64,000 nucleotides of DNA from Engelhardtia mirabilis (GTDB taxonomy: Bacteria; Planctomycetota; UBA1135; GCA-002686595), in the NCBI RefSeq assembly GCF_007748095.1, contig NZ_CP036287.1, positions 6,510,001 through 6,574,000 of the forward strand, given 5' to 3'. The translations under genes were made by a program, and so were the position numbers. Below are positions 7,573 through 15,870 of the stretch, piece by piece. Each line of letters opens with the position of its first letter. The first letter of the stretch is position 1. The notes under the pieces are model-generated. The model did no database searches. It was not told the origin of the DNA and saw nothing but the letters and a program-made list of their open reading frames with translations.

Positions 7573-10500
7573 GTGATCCGACTCCGAACAGCCCGCCGCC
7601 GATCCGCCGACTCGTCGATCCGCCAGTCCGCCGCCTGGGGCTTGGCCCTGGCGGGGCTGCTCGCCTCCTGCGCCGGGCAGGGCACCGACCCCGAGCCGCA
7701 GCCCGATCCTGCCCCCGTGCCCCCGGTCACGGTCGAGGCGGCCACCCTGCTGCGCGAGGGTCCAATCGCCTGGGAGCCGGAGGACGAGGTGTTGGACAGC
7801 GAGGGGGCCTTCGAGAACTCGATCACCGTGAGCGGGGGCGCCGGGGGGAGCTACGGCGGCCGCGCCGGCGCTGTGATCGCCGAGCTGAGCGGTGGGACGA
7901 GGCCCTCGCCGCCCGCGTCCGCTTCTCCGCCGGTGGAGACCGAGGCCCTGCGAGCCCTCGGCTACGTCGGCGGCAACTCCGACGACGGTTGGGTCACGGA
8001 GTTGGGCGAGGAAACCGACGGGGAGCGGGCCAAGCAGGCCCTCGCCCGCCTCTGGCAGCGAGCGACCGCCAAGCCCAACACCTCGCGCCTGCTCGTGGGC
8101 GAGGACGACTCCCTGCCCCTCGAAGGCGCGTCGACCGAGGTCTGGATCGAGGGCTTCCGCGCCCGCGTCGTGGTCGACCTGGTCTACCGCAACGACCGCG
8201 ATCGCCAGCTCGAGGGCAGCTTCCAACTGCGCCTGCCTGACGGCGCGTCGCCCTACTACCTGGCCTTCGGTGCGGAGACCTGGAGCCCGCAGACCCCCGA
8301 CGACACGTGGACGCCGCGGCGCGACGCGGACGAGCGCGCCCAGTCCGGCTCCTCGCCCGCCGACATCGCCCGCGCCCGTGCGCCCTTCTGGGCCGGGGTC
8401 AAGGAGGCGCGCATGGTCACCCGCGACCGCGGGGCAAAGGCCTACGAGGAGACCGTCGCGCGCCAGGTGGACCCGGCCCTGCTCGAGTGGGCCGGCGCGG
8501 GCGTCTTCCGCGCGAAACTGTTCCCCCTCGTGCCGGGCGAGCTGCACCGGGTCGTGCTCGGCTACGAGCTGGACCTGTCGCGCGTGCAAGCCGCGGAGTT
8601 TCAGCTGGCCCTCGGCTTGACCTCGGCGCCGACCCATCCGGTCGACGTCCACATCGATCTGCCCGCCGGCGCCCGGGCCGAGCTCCTCGCGGGTGATCTG
8701 CACCAAAGCTTCGGCGCCGCCGGGGGCGTGCACGAACACGTGCAGCTCGACGGCGCGACCATCGATGGCCTCGCGATCCTGGTCTCCGACCTGGCCACGC
8801 CCCTCTTGGTCACGCCCGGAGTCGCCGGCCGCGGCCTGTTCGCCACCACCGTGCAGCCGGCCCTGGAGACCGCGCCAGCCGAATCCGCGCAGCGCGCGGT
8901 GATCCTGCTCGACACCTCGCGCTCGGCGGCCGCGGGCTACACCACGTGGATGGCACTGCTCGAAGCGCTGCTCGGCGGCGAAGCCGCGCCGCGGGAGTTC
9001 GCGCTCTTGGCCTTCGACGCCGGACAGACCTGGCTGACCCGCGGTTTCGTGACCAACGACGCCGCCGGCCGCCGCACCGCCCTCGAGGCCGCGCGGGCCC
9101 AGTGGCTGGCCGGTGCCACGGACCTGGCCGGGGCCCTGAGCGAGGCCGTCGCGCCCGCCTGGTGGAACGGCCCCGTCGACTGGGACCTGTTCCTGCTCGG
9201 CGACGGCGCCAGCACCTGGGGCGAGGCCGACCCGGCGCGCATCACGGCCGCCCTGGATCGAGCTCCACGAACGTCCCTGTTCGCCTACCGCACGGGCCAG
9301 GCCGGCGGCGACGTGGCCCTGCTCGAGCGCCTGGTCCGGGCGTCGGGCGGCGCGGTGTTCAACGTCGCGGGCGACAGCGCGGTGGCCGCGGCGGCGACCG
9401 CTCACAGCTCGCGTCCGTGGCGCCTCGTGGAAGCGCGCGTGGACGGCGCCAGCGACCTGTTGATCGCCGGACGGCCGCGCTTCCTGTTCCCCGGCCAGGC
9501 CCTGACGGTCGTCGGTAGCGGTGCGCCGAGTGCGGGTGCGGTCTTGGAGCTCGACCTCGAACGCGACGGTCAGGTGCTGACCTGGCGCACGCCGCTCACC
9601 CAGCAGATGACCGGGAGCCTGGCCGAGCGCGCCTTCGGGCAGATCGCGGTGGCCCAGCTCGAGGAGCTCGAGCCGGCCTCGCGCACCGAGGCCGAGGACT
9701 TCGCCCTGCACTTCCGCGTGCCGGGCTCCTCCTGCTCGCTGCTGATGCTGGAGACCGAAGCGGAGTACGAGGCCTACGGTCTGGGCGAGCGCGACACCTG
9801 GGACGCCGTCGCCGAGCTGGCGGTGGCCGCGACGATCGAGCGCCTGTGGCGCGAAGCCGGCGCGTCCCTCGCCGATCCGCGGGCACGCCTGGCCAACTTC
9901 CTCGAGCGACTCCAGAACCTGCCCGACGTGAACTTCGAGTCCGCGGGCGAGTTGGTCGCGGCCCTCGCGACGATCGATCCCGCGACCCTCACCATCGCGC
10001 CCGAGCCCCTGGAGACCACCCGCCGCGCGGAGGACGTCGCCGAGGCGATCCGCGCCGCCGTGGGCGCCGAAGAGGTGCTCGAGTCCGAGGTGCGCGAGGC
10101 CACGGCCGCGCAGGCCGACGCGGGACGGCTCTCCAAGGCCGATCGCCTGCGCGCCCTCTCGACCGTGGCCGAGACCCACGCGGGCGAGCCGGCGGCCGCG
10201 CGCGAGCTCGGCTTCGACGCCCTGGCCCTGGGCTACCCCGGCCACGCCTACCACCAACTGCTGCGCGCCGCCGAGGCGCGCCCCTTCGAGCCCTCGACCT
10301 ACCTGGCCCTGGCCGAGGCCGCCGCCGAGGCCGGCAACTTGCAACTGGCCTGGATCTGGTTCGAGGTCGCCCTGGGCGGCCAGTGGAGCGGGCGCTTCGG
10401 CGACTTCCGCCAGATCGCGTCCGTGACCTGCCTGCACTGGCTGCGCGAGAACGCCTCGGATCTGCCGAACGCCGCGGCCGAGCGACTGCGCGGCCTGGCC

Positions 10501-10899
10501 GGCCAGATCGCCGCCGAGGCCGGCTTTGCGGAAGCCGACATCGTGGTCTTCGTGCAGTGGAGCACCGACCGCACCGACGTCGACCTGCACGTGCTCGAGC
10601 CTGGCGGCGAGCGCTGCTACTACGGCCACAAGACCACGGCCCAGGGCGGCCGCATCTCCACCGACGTCACCCAGGGCCTGGGCCCGGAGATGTACGTCCT
10701 GCCGCAGGCCGGCCCCGGCGACTACGGCATCGGCGTCAACTACTTCGCCAGCGACCGCAACAAGACCGAGCTGCGCACCCGCGTCCACGCCACCGTCTTC
10801 CGCAACTTCGGCCGGCCCACCGAGCAGCTCGAGCGCCGCGCCCTGACCCTCGAGGACGCCGGCGGCATGCGCGACATCGGGATCCTGACCATCGAGTGA
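7573..10899 (+). CDS. VIT/vWA/DUF2135-type lipoprotein
   Basis: Predicted 1108-residue lipoprotein starting at the GTG at 7573; the signal peptide ends in the lipobox GLLASC. A short linker carries ALRALGYVGG, a motif otherwise common at sulfatase C-termini. The region from about 170 to 340 has the VIT-domain pattern (TEVWIEGFRARVVVDLVYRN and AKAYEETVARQVDPALLEW, where the vault/inter-alpha-trypsin domain is recognisable). A vWA-type domain follows (about 440-600) with an intact MIDAS DxSxS (D447, S449, S451). The C-terminus (about 990-1108) matches the DUF2135 pattern VQWSTDRTDVDLHVLEPGGE and YGHKTTAQGGRISTDVTQG. Metal-dependent adhesion or protein binding at the cell envelope is inferred. 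No partner gene is adjacent. Confidence 0.82.
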   Translation: MIRLRTARRRSADSSIRQSAAWGLALAGLLASCAGQGTDPEPQPDPAPVPPVTVEAATLLREGPIAWEPEDEVLDSEGAFENSITVSGGAGGSYGGRAGAVIAELSGGTRPSPPASASPPVETEALRALGYVGGNSDDGWVTELGEETDGERAKQALARLWQRATAKPNTSRLLVGEDDSLPLEGASTEVWIEGFRARVVVDLVYRNDRDRQLEGSFQLRLPDGASPYYLAFGAETWSPQTPDDTWTPRRDADERAQSGSSPADIARARAPFWAGVKEARMVTRDRGAKAYEETVARQVDPALLEWAGAGVFRAKLFPLVPGELHRVVLGYELDLSRVQAAEFQLALGLTSAPTHPVDVHIDLPAGARAELLAGDLHQSFGAAGGVHEHVQLDGATIDGLAILVSDLATPLLVTPGVAGRGLFATTVQPALETAPAESAQRAVILLDTSRSAAAGYTTWMALLEALLGGEAAPREFALLAFDAGQTWLTRGFVTNDAAGRRTALEAARAQWLAGATDLAGALSEAVAPAWWNGPVDWDLFLLGDGASTWGEADPARITAALDRAPRTSLFAYRTGQAGGDVALLERLVRASGGAVFNVAGDSAVAAAATAHSSRPWRLVEARVDGASDLLIAGRPRFLFPGQALTVVGSGAPSAGAVLELDLERDGQVLTWRTPLTQQMTGSLAERAFGQIAVAQLEELEPASRTEAEDFALHFRVPGSSCSLLMLETEAEYEAYGLGERDTWDAVAELAVAATIERLWREAGASLADPRARLANFLERLQNLPDVNFESAGELVAALATIDPATLTIAPEPLETTRRAEDVAEAIRAAVGAEEVLESEVREATAAQADAGRLSKADRLRALSTVAETHAGEPAAARELGFDALALGYPGHAYHQLLRAAEARPFEPSTYLALAEAAAEAGNLQLAWIWFEVALGGQWSGRFGDFRQIASVTCLHWLRENASDLPNAAAERLRGLAGQIAAEAGFAEADIVVFVQWSTDRTDVDLHVLEPGGERCYYGHKTTAQGGRISTDVTQGLGPEMYVLPQAGPGDYGIGVNYFASDRNKTELRTRVHATVFRNFGRPTEQLERRALTLEDAGGMRDIGILTIE

Positions 10900-11129
10900 G
10901 CGGCGAGCGGCGCCGGGTCCAGGCTCGCTCCATCGGCGCGGTCCATCGGGTGTCGGTCGTCGGCCGAGGCGGCCGCCATCGAGTCCCCGGATGGGACTCG
11001 CCCTCGACGACGCGGGGCCCATGGCTTTGTCGCAGGTCGGTCGAGCCCGGGTGCGCCGCCTGACACCCGGAGCGGTCCGAGGTCCTGGGCGCGGATCTTG
11101 GTGGCCGAACCGGGCTAGGGTTGCTGGGG

Positions 11130-13400
11130 ATGACGTCCTCCATTCGACTGGCCCTGGCCCTCCTGTTCGCCTTCGTCGCCGCCGTTCCGTCGGTCGCTGG
11201 CTCGCAGAACCGCGCCCACGACCGCGACCGTGACGCGCTGCTGGGCGAGCTCGAGACAGCTCCCGCGCCCGGCGTTCCCGGGCGGCTCACGGTGTTCGGC
11301 GAGGGGGCCTTCGCGGTGCTCGCGCCCGAGCGCGATGGTGCGCCGCGGGCGGTGATGGCGGGGGCGACGGTCGGTCGCAAGGGGCACTTGGTGCTGTTCG
11401 GGCACGGGGGCTACCTGGGCCTGGGCAGCGCCGAGCGCGAGGACGGGCGCGAGCTCCTGCGGCGCAGCTTGGAGTGGGCGGGCCAGGGCCTGCCGCGCAG
11501 CGCGCGGCGCCGGGTCGAGTTGGTCGACGCCGCGCCCCTCGCGCCGGTCCTGGCGAAACTCGGCTTCGAGGTCAGCCTGCGCGATGCGCCCGGCGCGAAG
11601 CCGGCGCTGGTGGTGCTCGGACACTCGCACCCGAGCGCGCAGGAGCGTGCCGACCTCGCCGCGAGCATGGCGGGCGGCGGCGGCCTGTTGTGTGCGGCCA
11701 CCGGTTGGGGCTGGCAGCAGCTCAACCCGGGACGCGACATCGCCACCGACCTGCCCCTCAACCTCCTCTTGCAGCCCTTCGGCCTGGCCGCGACCGGCGG
11801 CTCCAGCGGCGGCGACGGGGACGGCGCCTTCCGAGTCGCGCCTGCGCGGTCGGCGGCCGAGGGCGACCTGGCCCACGCCGGGCGGACCCTCGAGCGCTTG
11901 ACCGCGGGCAAGCTGGCGGACCGGGACGGGGCGGCCGCCCGCGGCGTGCTACTCGACGCGGCCCTCGCGGTGCCCGAGGACGAGCCGCGGATCGGCGCGC
12001 CCATCGCCGCCCTGGCCGCGGAGCGCCTGGACCTGTGGCGCGCGGGCCGCGCGACGCCCCTGTCGCCCGATCCGCGCGATTCTCTGAGCGTGTCGATCTG
12101 GACGCGACGTTGGGAGCGCGCGGCACCGGACGACGTCCCCGCCGCGCCGGGCATCGAGGCCTTCCCCGGGTTGCTCCCGTCGGGCCTCGAGCTGGTGGAT
12201 CGATCGGTGACCGTGCCCGCGGGCCCGCGCGGTCGGCGCAGCTTGGGCCTGTGGTCGCCGGCGGGGTCGGTGGTGCGCGTCGAGGTCGCGGGTGGGCAGG
12301 TGCCGGCGCGGACGGCAGTGCGCGTGGGCGCCCACTCGGACGAGTTGTGGCACAAGCCCCGTTGGGAGCGCTGGCCGCGGATCTCGCGCGCGGTGCCCCT
12401 GATCGACGGGCAAGTCGAGCTCGCGACAGCCTTTGGCGGACTGCTGTATCTGGAGCTCGATCAGGCCTTGGGCGACGACCTGCGCCTCGAAGTCAGCGGC
12501 GCCGTGGCCGCGCCGCTCCTGCGCGCGGGGGCGGACGACGCCGAGCTGGCGGCCTTTCGCGCGCAACTCGAGGCCCTGCCGCCCGCGGCCACCGCGCCCT
12601 GGGTCGAACTGGCCGGGCGACACGTGATCCTGACCGTGCCCGCCGACGCCGCGCGGGCCTGCGCCGATCCAGCCGGTGCGATCGCGTACTGGGACGCGAC
12701 TTGGGAGGCCCACGTGGCGCTGCTCGGTGCGCCGCTCGCCGACCGCCCGGAGCGCTTCGTCTTCGATCGACAGATCTCCGCCGGCTGGATGCACTCGGGC
12801 TACCCGATCATGGCCCACCTGGTCAGCGCGCGCGACGCCCTCGACACCTCGCGCCTGCGCCGCGAGGGCGATTGGGGCCTGTTCCACGAGCTCGGGCACA
12901 ACGCCCAGGACCGCGCCTGGACCAGCGCCAACATGGGCGAGGTGACCTGCAACCTGTTCAGCCTGCACGCCATGGAGCGCATGGCCGGGATCGGTGTGGG
13001 CGACAACGAGCGCGGCGGCGGGTTGCTGCCGGCGCTGCGCGCCCACCGGGCGGCGGTAGCCCAGGGCGAGGCGGGCTTCGATGAGCTGCGCGGCGACCCC
13101 TTTGCGATGCTCGCGCCGTTCGTGGAGCTGCAACTGGCCTTCGGTTGGGAGCCGTTCACTGCGGTCTTCGCCGAGCACCGCGCCGTGGCCGCCGATGCGG
13201 GCGCGGATCCGCTCGGGCTCGGCCCGCCACGCGGCGCGGGTGCGGCGCGGGATCAGGCGGTGCGCGACCAATGGGCCCTGCGCTTCAGCCGCGCGGTCGG
13301 TCGCGACGTGTCGCCCTTCCTGCGCTCCTGCGGCTGGCCCCTGTCGGAGTCGGTGGGAGAGTCGCTCTCCGACCTCGATGGGTGGATGCCGGGGCAGTGA
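11130..13400 (+). CDS. Exported M60-family (enhancin-like) metallopeptidase
   Basis: Predicted 756-residue secreted zinc peptidase. The ATG at 11130 starts a clear signal peptide (MTSSIRLALALLFAFVAAVPSVAG); a TTG nine bases upstream is also open. The zinc site HELGHN begins at H586 (H586, E587, H590), and a downstream Glu at E604 fits the gluzincin-like HEXXH(8-24)E pattern of M60. M60 enzymes typically cut mucin-like glycoproteins. The N-terminal half (about 40-260) resembles the glutamine-amidotransferase-like region often preceding M60 domains (VLFGHGGYLGLG; GGGLLCAATGWGWQQLN). The preferred substrate cannot be read from sequence. A palindromic repeat begins one base after the stop. Confidence 0.85.
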   Translation: MTSSIRLALALLFAFVAAVPSVAGSQNRAHDRDRDALLGELETAPAPGVPGRLTVFGEGAFAVLAPERDGAPRAVMAGATVGRKGHLVLFGHGGYLGLGSAEREDGRELLRRSLEWAGQGLPRSARRRVELVDAAPLAPVLAKLGFEVSLRDAPGAKPALVVLGHSHPSAQERADLAASMAGGGGLLCAATGWGWQQLNPGRDIATDLPLNLLLQPFGLAATGGSSGGDGDGAFRVAPARSAAEGDLAHAGRTLERLTAGKLADRDGAAARGVLLDAALAVPEDEPRIGAPIAALAAERLDLWRAGRATPLSPDPRDSLSVSIWTRRWERAAPDDVPAAPGIEAFPGLLPSGLELVDRSVTVPAGPRGRRSLGLWSPAGSVVRVEVAGGQVPARTAVRVGAHSDELWHKPRWERWPRISRAVPLIDGQVELATAFGGLLYLELDQALGDDLRLEVSGAVAAPLLRAGADDAELAAFRAQLEALPPAATAPWVELAGRHVILTVPADAARACADPAGAIAYWDATWEAHVALLGAPLADRPERFVFDRQISAGWMHSGYPIMAHLVSARDALDTSRLRREGDWGLFHELGHNAQDRAWTSANMGEVTCNLFSLHAMERMAGIGVGDNERGGGLLPALRAHRAAVAQGEAGFDELRGDPFAMLAPFVELQLAFGWEPFTAVFAEHRAVAADAGADPLGLGPPRGAGAARDQAVRDQWALRFSRAVGRDVSPFLRSCGWPLSESVGESLSDLDGWMPGQ

Positions 13401-13482
13401 GGTGGTAGGCGTTCGTATGGTGCCAGGCACAAGACCGTTGGGCGGCGGTTTTGTGCCTGGCACCGTACGAACGCCTACTACC
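13401..13482. repeat. 82-bp palindrome with GGTGCCAGGCAC core
   Basis: The 32-nt arm at 13401-13432 pairs with 13451-13482 with two mismatches, and pairing continues inward with one more mismatch. Each arm contains the self-complementary core GTGCCAGGCAC. It lies directly after the M60 stop codon, 73 bp before the next gene. The repeat could serve as a transcript-end stem-loop, but its design suggests a dispersed REP-like element. It shares GTACGGTG with the palindrome at 5665-5778. Confidence 0.85.
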
Positions 13483-13555
13483 GGGCTCCCCAATCGCGCG
13501 CGGGGTCACGCCGTCGGGGCTTGACCGCACCCTGTTCCTGACGGACCCTCGATCC

Positions 13556-14077
13556 ATGGAAATCGGCCTCGCGATCATCGTCGGCTTACCCGTGCTCGTC
13601 GTCATCGTCGGTTTGATGCTCCCGGCGGCGACCGACATGGTCGGCACGGTGCGACTCGCCGTCCCGCCCGACGTGCTCTGGCAACGACTCCTCGACGGCG
13701 AGCACTACCCGGTGTCCTGCGCCATGGCCCGTGGCGTCGAAGTCCAACCGACCGAGCACGCCGGGCCCGCCTGGCTCGAAGACATCGGACACAGCAAGGT
13801 CCAGGTCCGCACCCTCGAGGCCGACCCGCCGCGCCGGCTGGTGCGCTCCCTGGGCGACACCACCGTCTCCATGTCGGCGCAGTGGACCTTCTCGATCCTG
13901 CCCGACGGCGAGGGCTCGCTGGTCAGCCTCGAGAACCACACCATCGTCGACCGCGGCACCTGGCAGGTGCCCTTCTTCCGCGTCATGACCCGCGTGTTCG
14001 GCGCCGCGCGCAAGGGCATGGAGCAGTACGTGCGCTCCCTCGCCGGCGGCGAGGACCTGCAGTTCGACTGGAGCTGA
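13556..14077 (+). CDS. SRPBCC-superfamily protein with N-terminal membrane anchor
   Basis: Predicted 173-residue protein. Residues 4-22 (GLAIIVGLPVLVVIVGLML) form a membrane segment. The rest has the START/polyketide-cyclase-like SRPBCC pattern: a first strand TVRLAVPPDVLWQRLLDGEHYP, then VRTLEADPPRRLVRSLGD, a strand AQWTFSILPDGEGSLVSLEN and a C-terminal helix ending RKGMEQYVRSLAGGED. The fold binds hydrophobic ligands in a central cavity; no ligand is implied here. The ATG at 13556 puts the membrane segment right at the N-terminus. It is convergent with the DUF3052 gene, 15 nt away. Confidence 0.7.
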   Translation: MEIGLAIIVGLPVLVVIVGLMLPAATDMVGTVRLAVPPDVLWQRLLDGEHYPVSCAMARGVEVQPTEHAGPAWLEDIGHSKVQVRTLEADPPRRLVRSLGDTTVSMSAQWTFSILPDGEGSLVSLENHTIVDRGTWQVPFFRVMTRVFGAARKGMEQYVRSLAGGEDLQFDWS

Positions 14078-14092
14078 GCCCGACCGACCGGC

Positions 14093-14503
14093 TCACTTCC
14101 CGCGGTCCGCGACCCGCACCACGAAGCGCAGGGCGGACCAGGTCTCGTCGATCGCGCAGACCTTGTTGTCGACCAGGCCCAGGGCCAGGCCGCGGCTCTG
14201 CACCGCGTCGAAGTCGAGGTCGGTGACGACCCCCGAGGACTTCTTGGGCCAGGCGACCCACAGCCCGCCGGCCTCGTCCAGGGCGCGCCGCAGGGCCGGC
14301 AGGCGCCGCTCGAGTCGACGCCGGTCGGGCGCGAAGGACACGAGCACGTCCCGCGCTCCACGCAGATCCCGGCGCAGGACCACACCCTCGGGCAGCGGCT
14401 CCAACTCCCCGCCGAAGCCCTCCGGCGCATCGATCAGCGCCACGCGGTGCCCCGGCTTGATGCCGAGCTTCTTCGCCAAGGGGGTCCCGGAGTAGCCGGC
14501 CAT
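14093..14503 (-). CDS. DUF3052-family protein
   Basis: Predicted 136-residue cytoplasmic protein of unknown function. It opens with the signature MAGYSGTPLAKKLGIKPGHR followed by VALIDAPEGFG. The central part carries LVSFAPDRRRLERRLPALRRALDEAGGLWVAWPKKSSG and the C-terminal half has DLDFDAVQSRGLALGLVDNKVCAIDETWSALRF. Both blocks are typical of the DUF3052 family, and the length agrees with it. It is the last ordinary chromosomal gene before the accessory region. The only upstream sequence on this strand is the degenerate fragment at 14547-14759. Confidence 0.85.
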   Translation of the reverse strand: MAGYSGTPLAKKLGIKPGHRVALIDAPEGFGGELEPLPEGVVLRRDLRGARDVLVSFAPDRRRLERRLPALRRALDEAGGLWVAWPKKSSGVVTDLDFDAVQSRGLALGLVDNKVCAIDETWSALRFVVRVADRGK

Positions 14504-14546
14504 CGGACCAGGTTAGCGGGGAGCCCTGGGGAGCGGGTCTCGAGAG

Positions 14547-14759
14547 TCAGAAGGCGTCGAGGCCCAGCTCGAACACGTCGCCCCCGCGCTACGCCGGGCT
14601 CACGAACCTGGAGCGTCCGTCGTCGTCGGCCATGGGGACGCCCGAGCCGTCCGATGCGAAGAAGGGGTCTGCGGTGAAGCGCGCTCTGTAGGACCGGCCA
14701 TCCTGGAGCGGCACGGCGAGCGTTCGACCCCGTGCCAGGAGGACCCTTCCGACGAGTCC
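14547..14759 (-). pseudogene. Possible C-terminal gene fragment with in-frame stop
   Basis: On the minus strand a protein-like stretch reads LLARGRTLAVPLQDG, then RSYRARFTADPFF and DGSGVPMADDDGRSRF. It is interrupted by a TAG at 14589-14591, continues as RGGDVFELGLDAF and stops at 14547. An upstream in-frame TGA (14760-14762) closes the frame. It may be the tail of a chromosomal gene truncated by the IS66 element to its right. No family was recognised, and this call is tentative. Confidence 0.3.
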
Positions 14760-14823
14760 TCAGCATCCCGAGCGGCTTCGACTCCTCCGAACTCGATCGG
14801 CTGCTCTGGATCCTCATTCGCCG

Positions 14824-15228
14824 GTGATCGACTACTGCTCTGAAGTCCGCGTCTACGTCGCGCCCGGCGTGACCGGAATGTGAAAGTCCTTCGACACGTT
14901 GGCCGCGCTGGTAGATGAGGTCGTTGCGATGGACCCGCCCTCCGATCACCTCTTCGCCTTCTGCAACCGCGGTCGCGATCGGGTGAGGGTCTCTTGGTGT
15001 GACGGTGGTGGCTACTGCGTACTGGCGAAACGCCTGGAGTCCGGACGCCTCGCTTGGCCGCGCGGTGAGGCGGATGGCGAGGCTGTGACGATGGCACCCG
15101 CGGAGCTTGCGGGACTGATCGACTGGGTGGATCGCCCGCCGCCACTCAGCGGCGGCTCGTACGACTGGGATGTGGCACGAAGTCGCCCGCCAACTGCAGA
15201 TTCCCCGCGACCTGTGATCCGGCCTTGA
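14824..15228 (+). pseudogene. tnpB: IS66 tnpB (Orf2), interrupted by TGA
   Basis: IS66 elements encode a small TnpB needed together with TnpA and TnpC. The translated sequence SEVRVYVAPGVTGM, then a TGA at 14881-14883, then KSFDTLAALVDEVV is the family pattern RVYLAPG.TDMRKSFDGL with the Arg codon changed to a stop. The rest is recognisable (HLFAFCNRGRDRVRV and CVLAKRLESGRLAW). Compare the intact tnpB at 25427-25813. Translation could only restart after the stop, which would lose the conserved N-terminus. No tnpA was seen upstream. Confidence 0.75.
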
Positions 15229-15258
15229 ACACATTCCGCCGATGAGTACGGTGTCGCA

Positions 15259-15870
15259 GTGGAAGCCGGTGAGCTCGAGAGCGAGAACGCGACCCTGCAA
15301 GAGCGGGTCGACGTGCTGGTCGCTGCGCTCGAGGCCGAGCGTCGCGAGAAGCGCGACCTCGTGCACTACATCGACTACCCGCGCCGGCGGGTCTTCGGCC
15401 CGAAGGGCGAGAGACTCGACCCCGACCAGCTGCAGATCCCCTTCGAAGATCTGGTCGATGTGATCGAGGCCGAGCGCCCGAGCGTCCCCCTGACTGAGGC
15501 GACGGAGGCCCCAGACGCCGAAAGCCCCGAGGACAAGATCCCGAAGCGCTTTCGGCGGAAGGGCGCCCACGGTCGCAAGGCGCTGCCCGACGAACTGCCG
15601 CGCGTGCGGATCGTACACGCCCTCGACGAGGATGAGCGCTGCTGCCCGTCCTGCTCGAAGTCGATGGCGCGAATCGGCGGCGTCGTCACGGAAGAGGTCG
15701 ACTACGTCCCGACGTCGGTGGTGGTGCGCGAGCACGTGCGACCCAAGGACGCCTGCCGCGGATGCCAAGCAGGCGTATTGATCGCGCCGGCGCCGCCGCA
15801 GGTGATCGACAAGGGACGCACCGGTGCGGGCCTCTTGGCCCGGGTCCTGGTGTCGAAGTACGCCGACCAC
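15259..15870 (+). pseudogene. tnpC: IS66 tnpC transposase, 5' exon
   Basis: N-terminal 204 codons of the IS66 DDE transposase, starting at the GTG at 15259. The pieces are in the expected order: a leucine-zipper-like coiled coil (ESENATLQERVDVLVAALEA), the VFGPKGERLDPDQL motif, a zinc-binding region with CCPSC and CRGC cysteine pairs, and the segment APPQVIDKGRTGAGLL..VLVSKYADH. At this His codon the gene is interrupted by the group II intron. The open frame continues into the intron to 16044, but that part is not transposase. Splicing would join it to the exon at 17751. Confidence 0.85.

Noticed and set aside
6949..11022. A 1357-codon minus-strand open frame
   Set aside because: It is antisense to the VIT/vWA lipoprotein gene and shows no domain pattern, only repeated QAE/GRG-type residues; a shadow frame.
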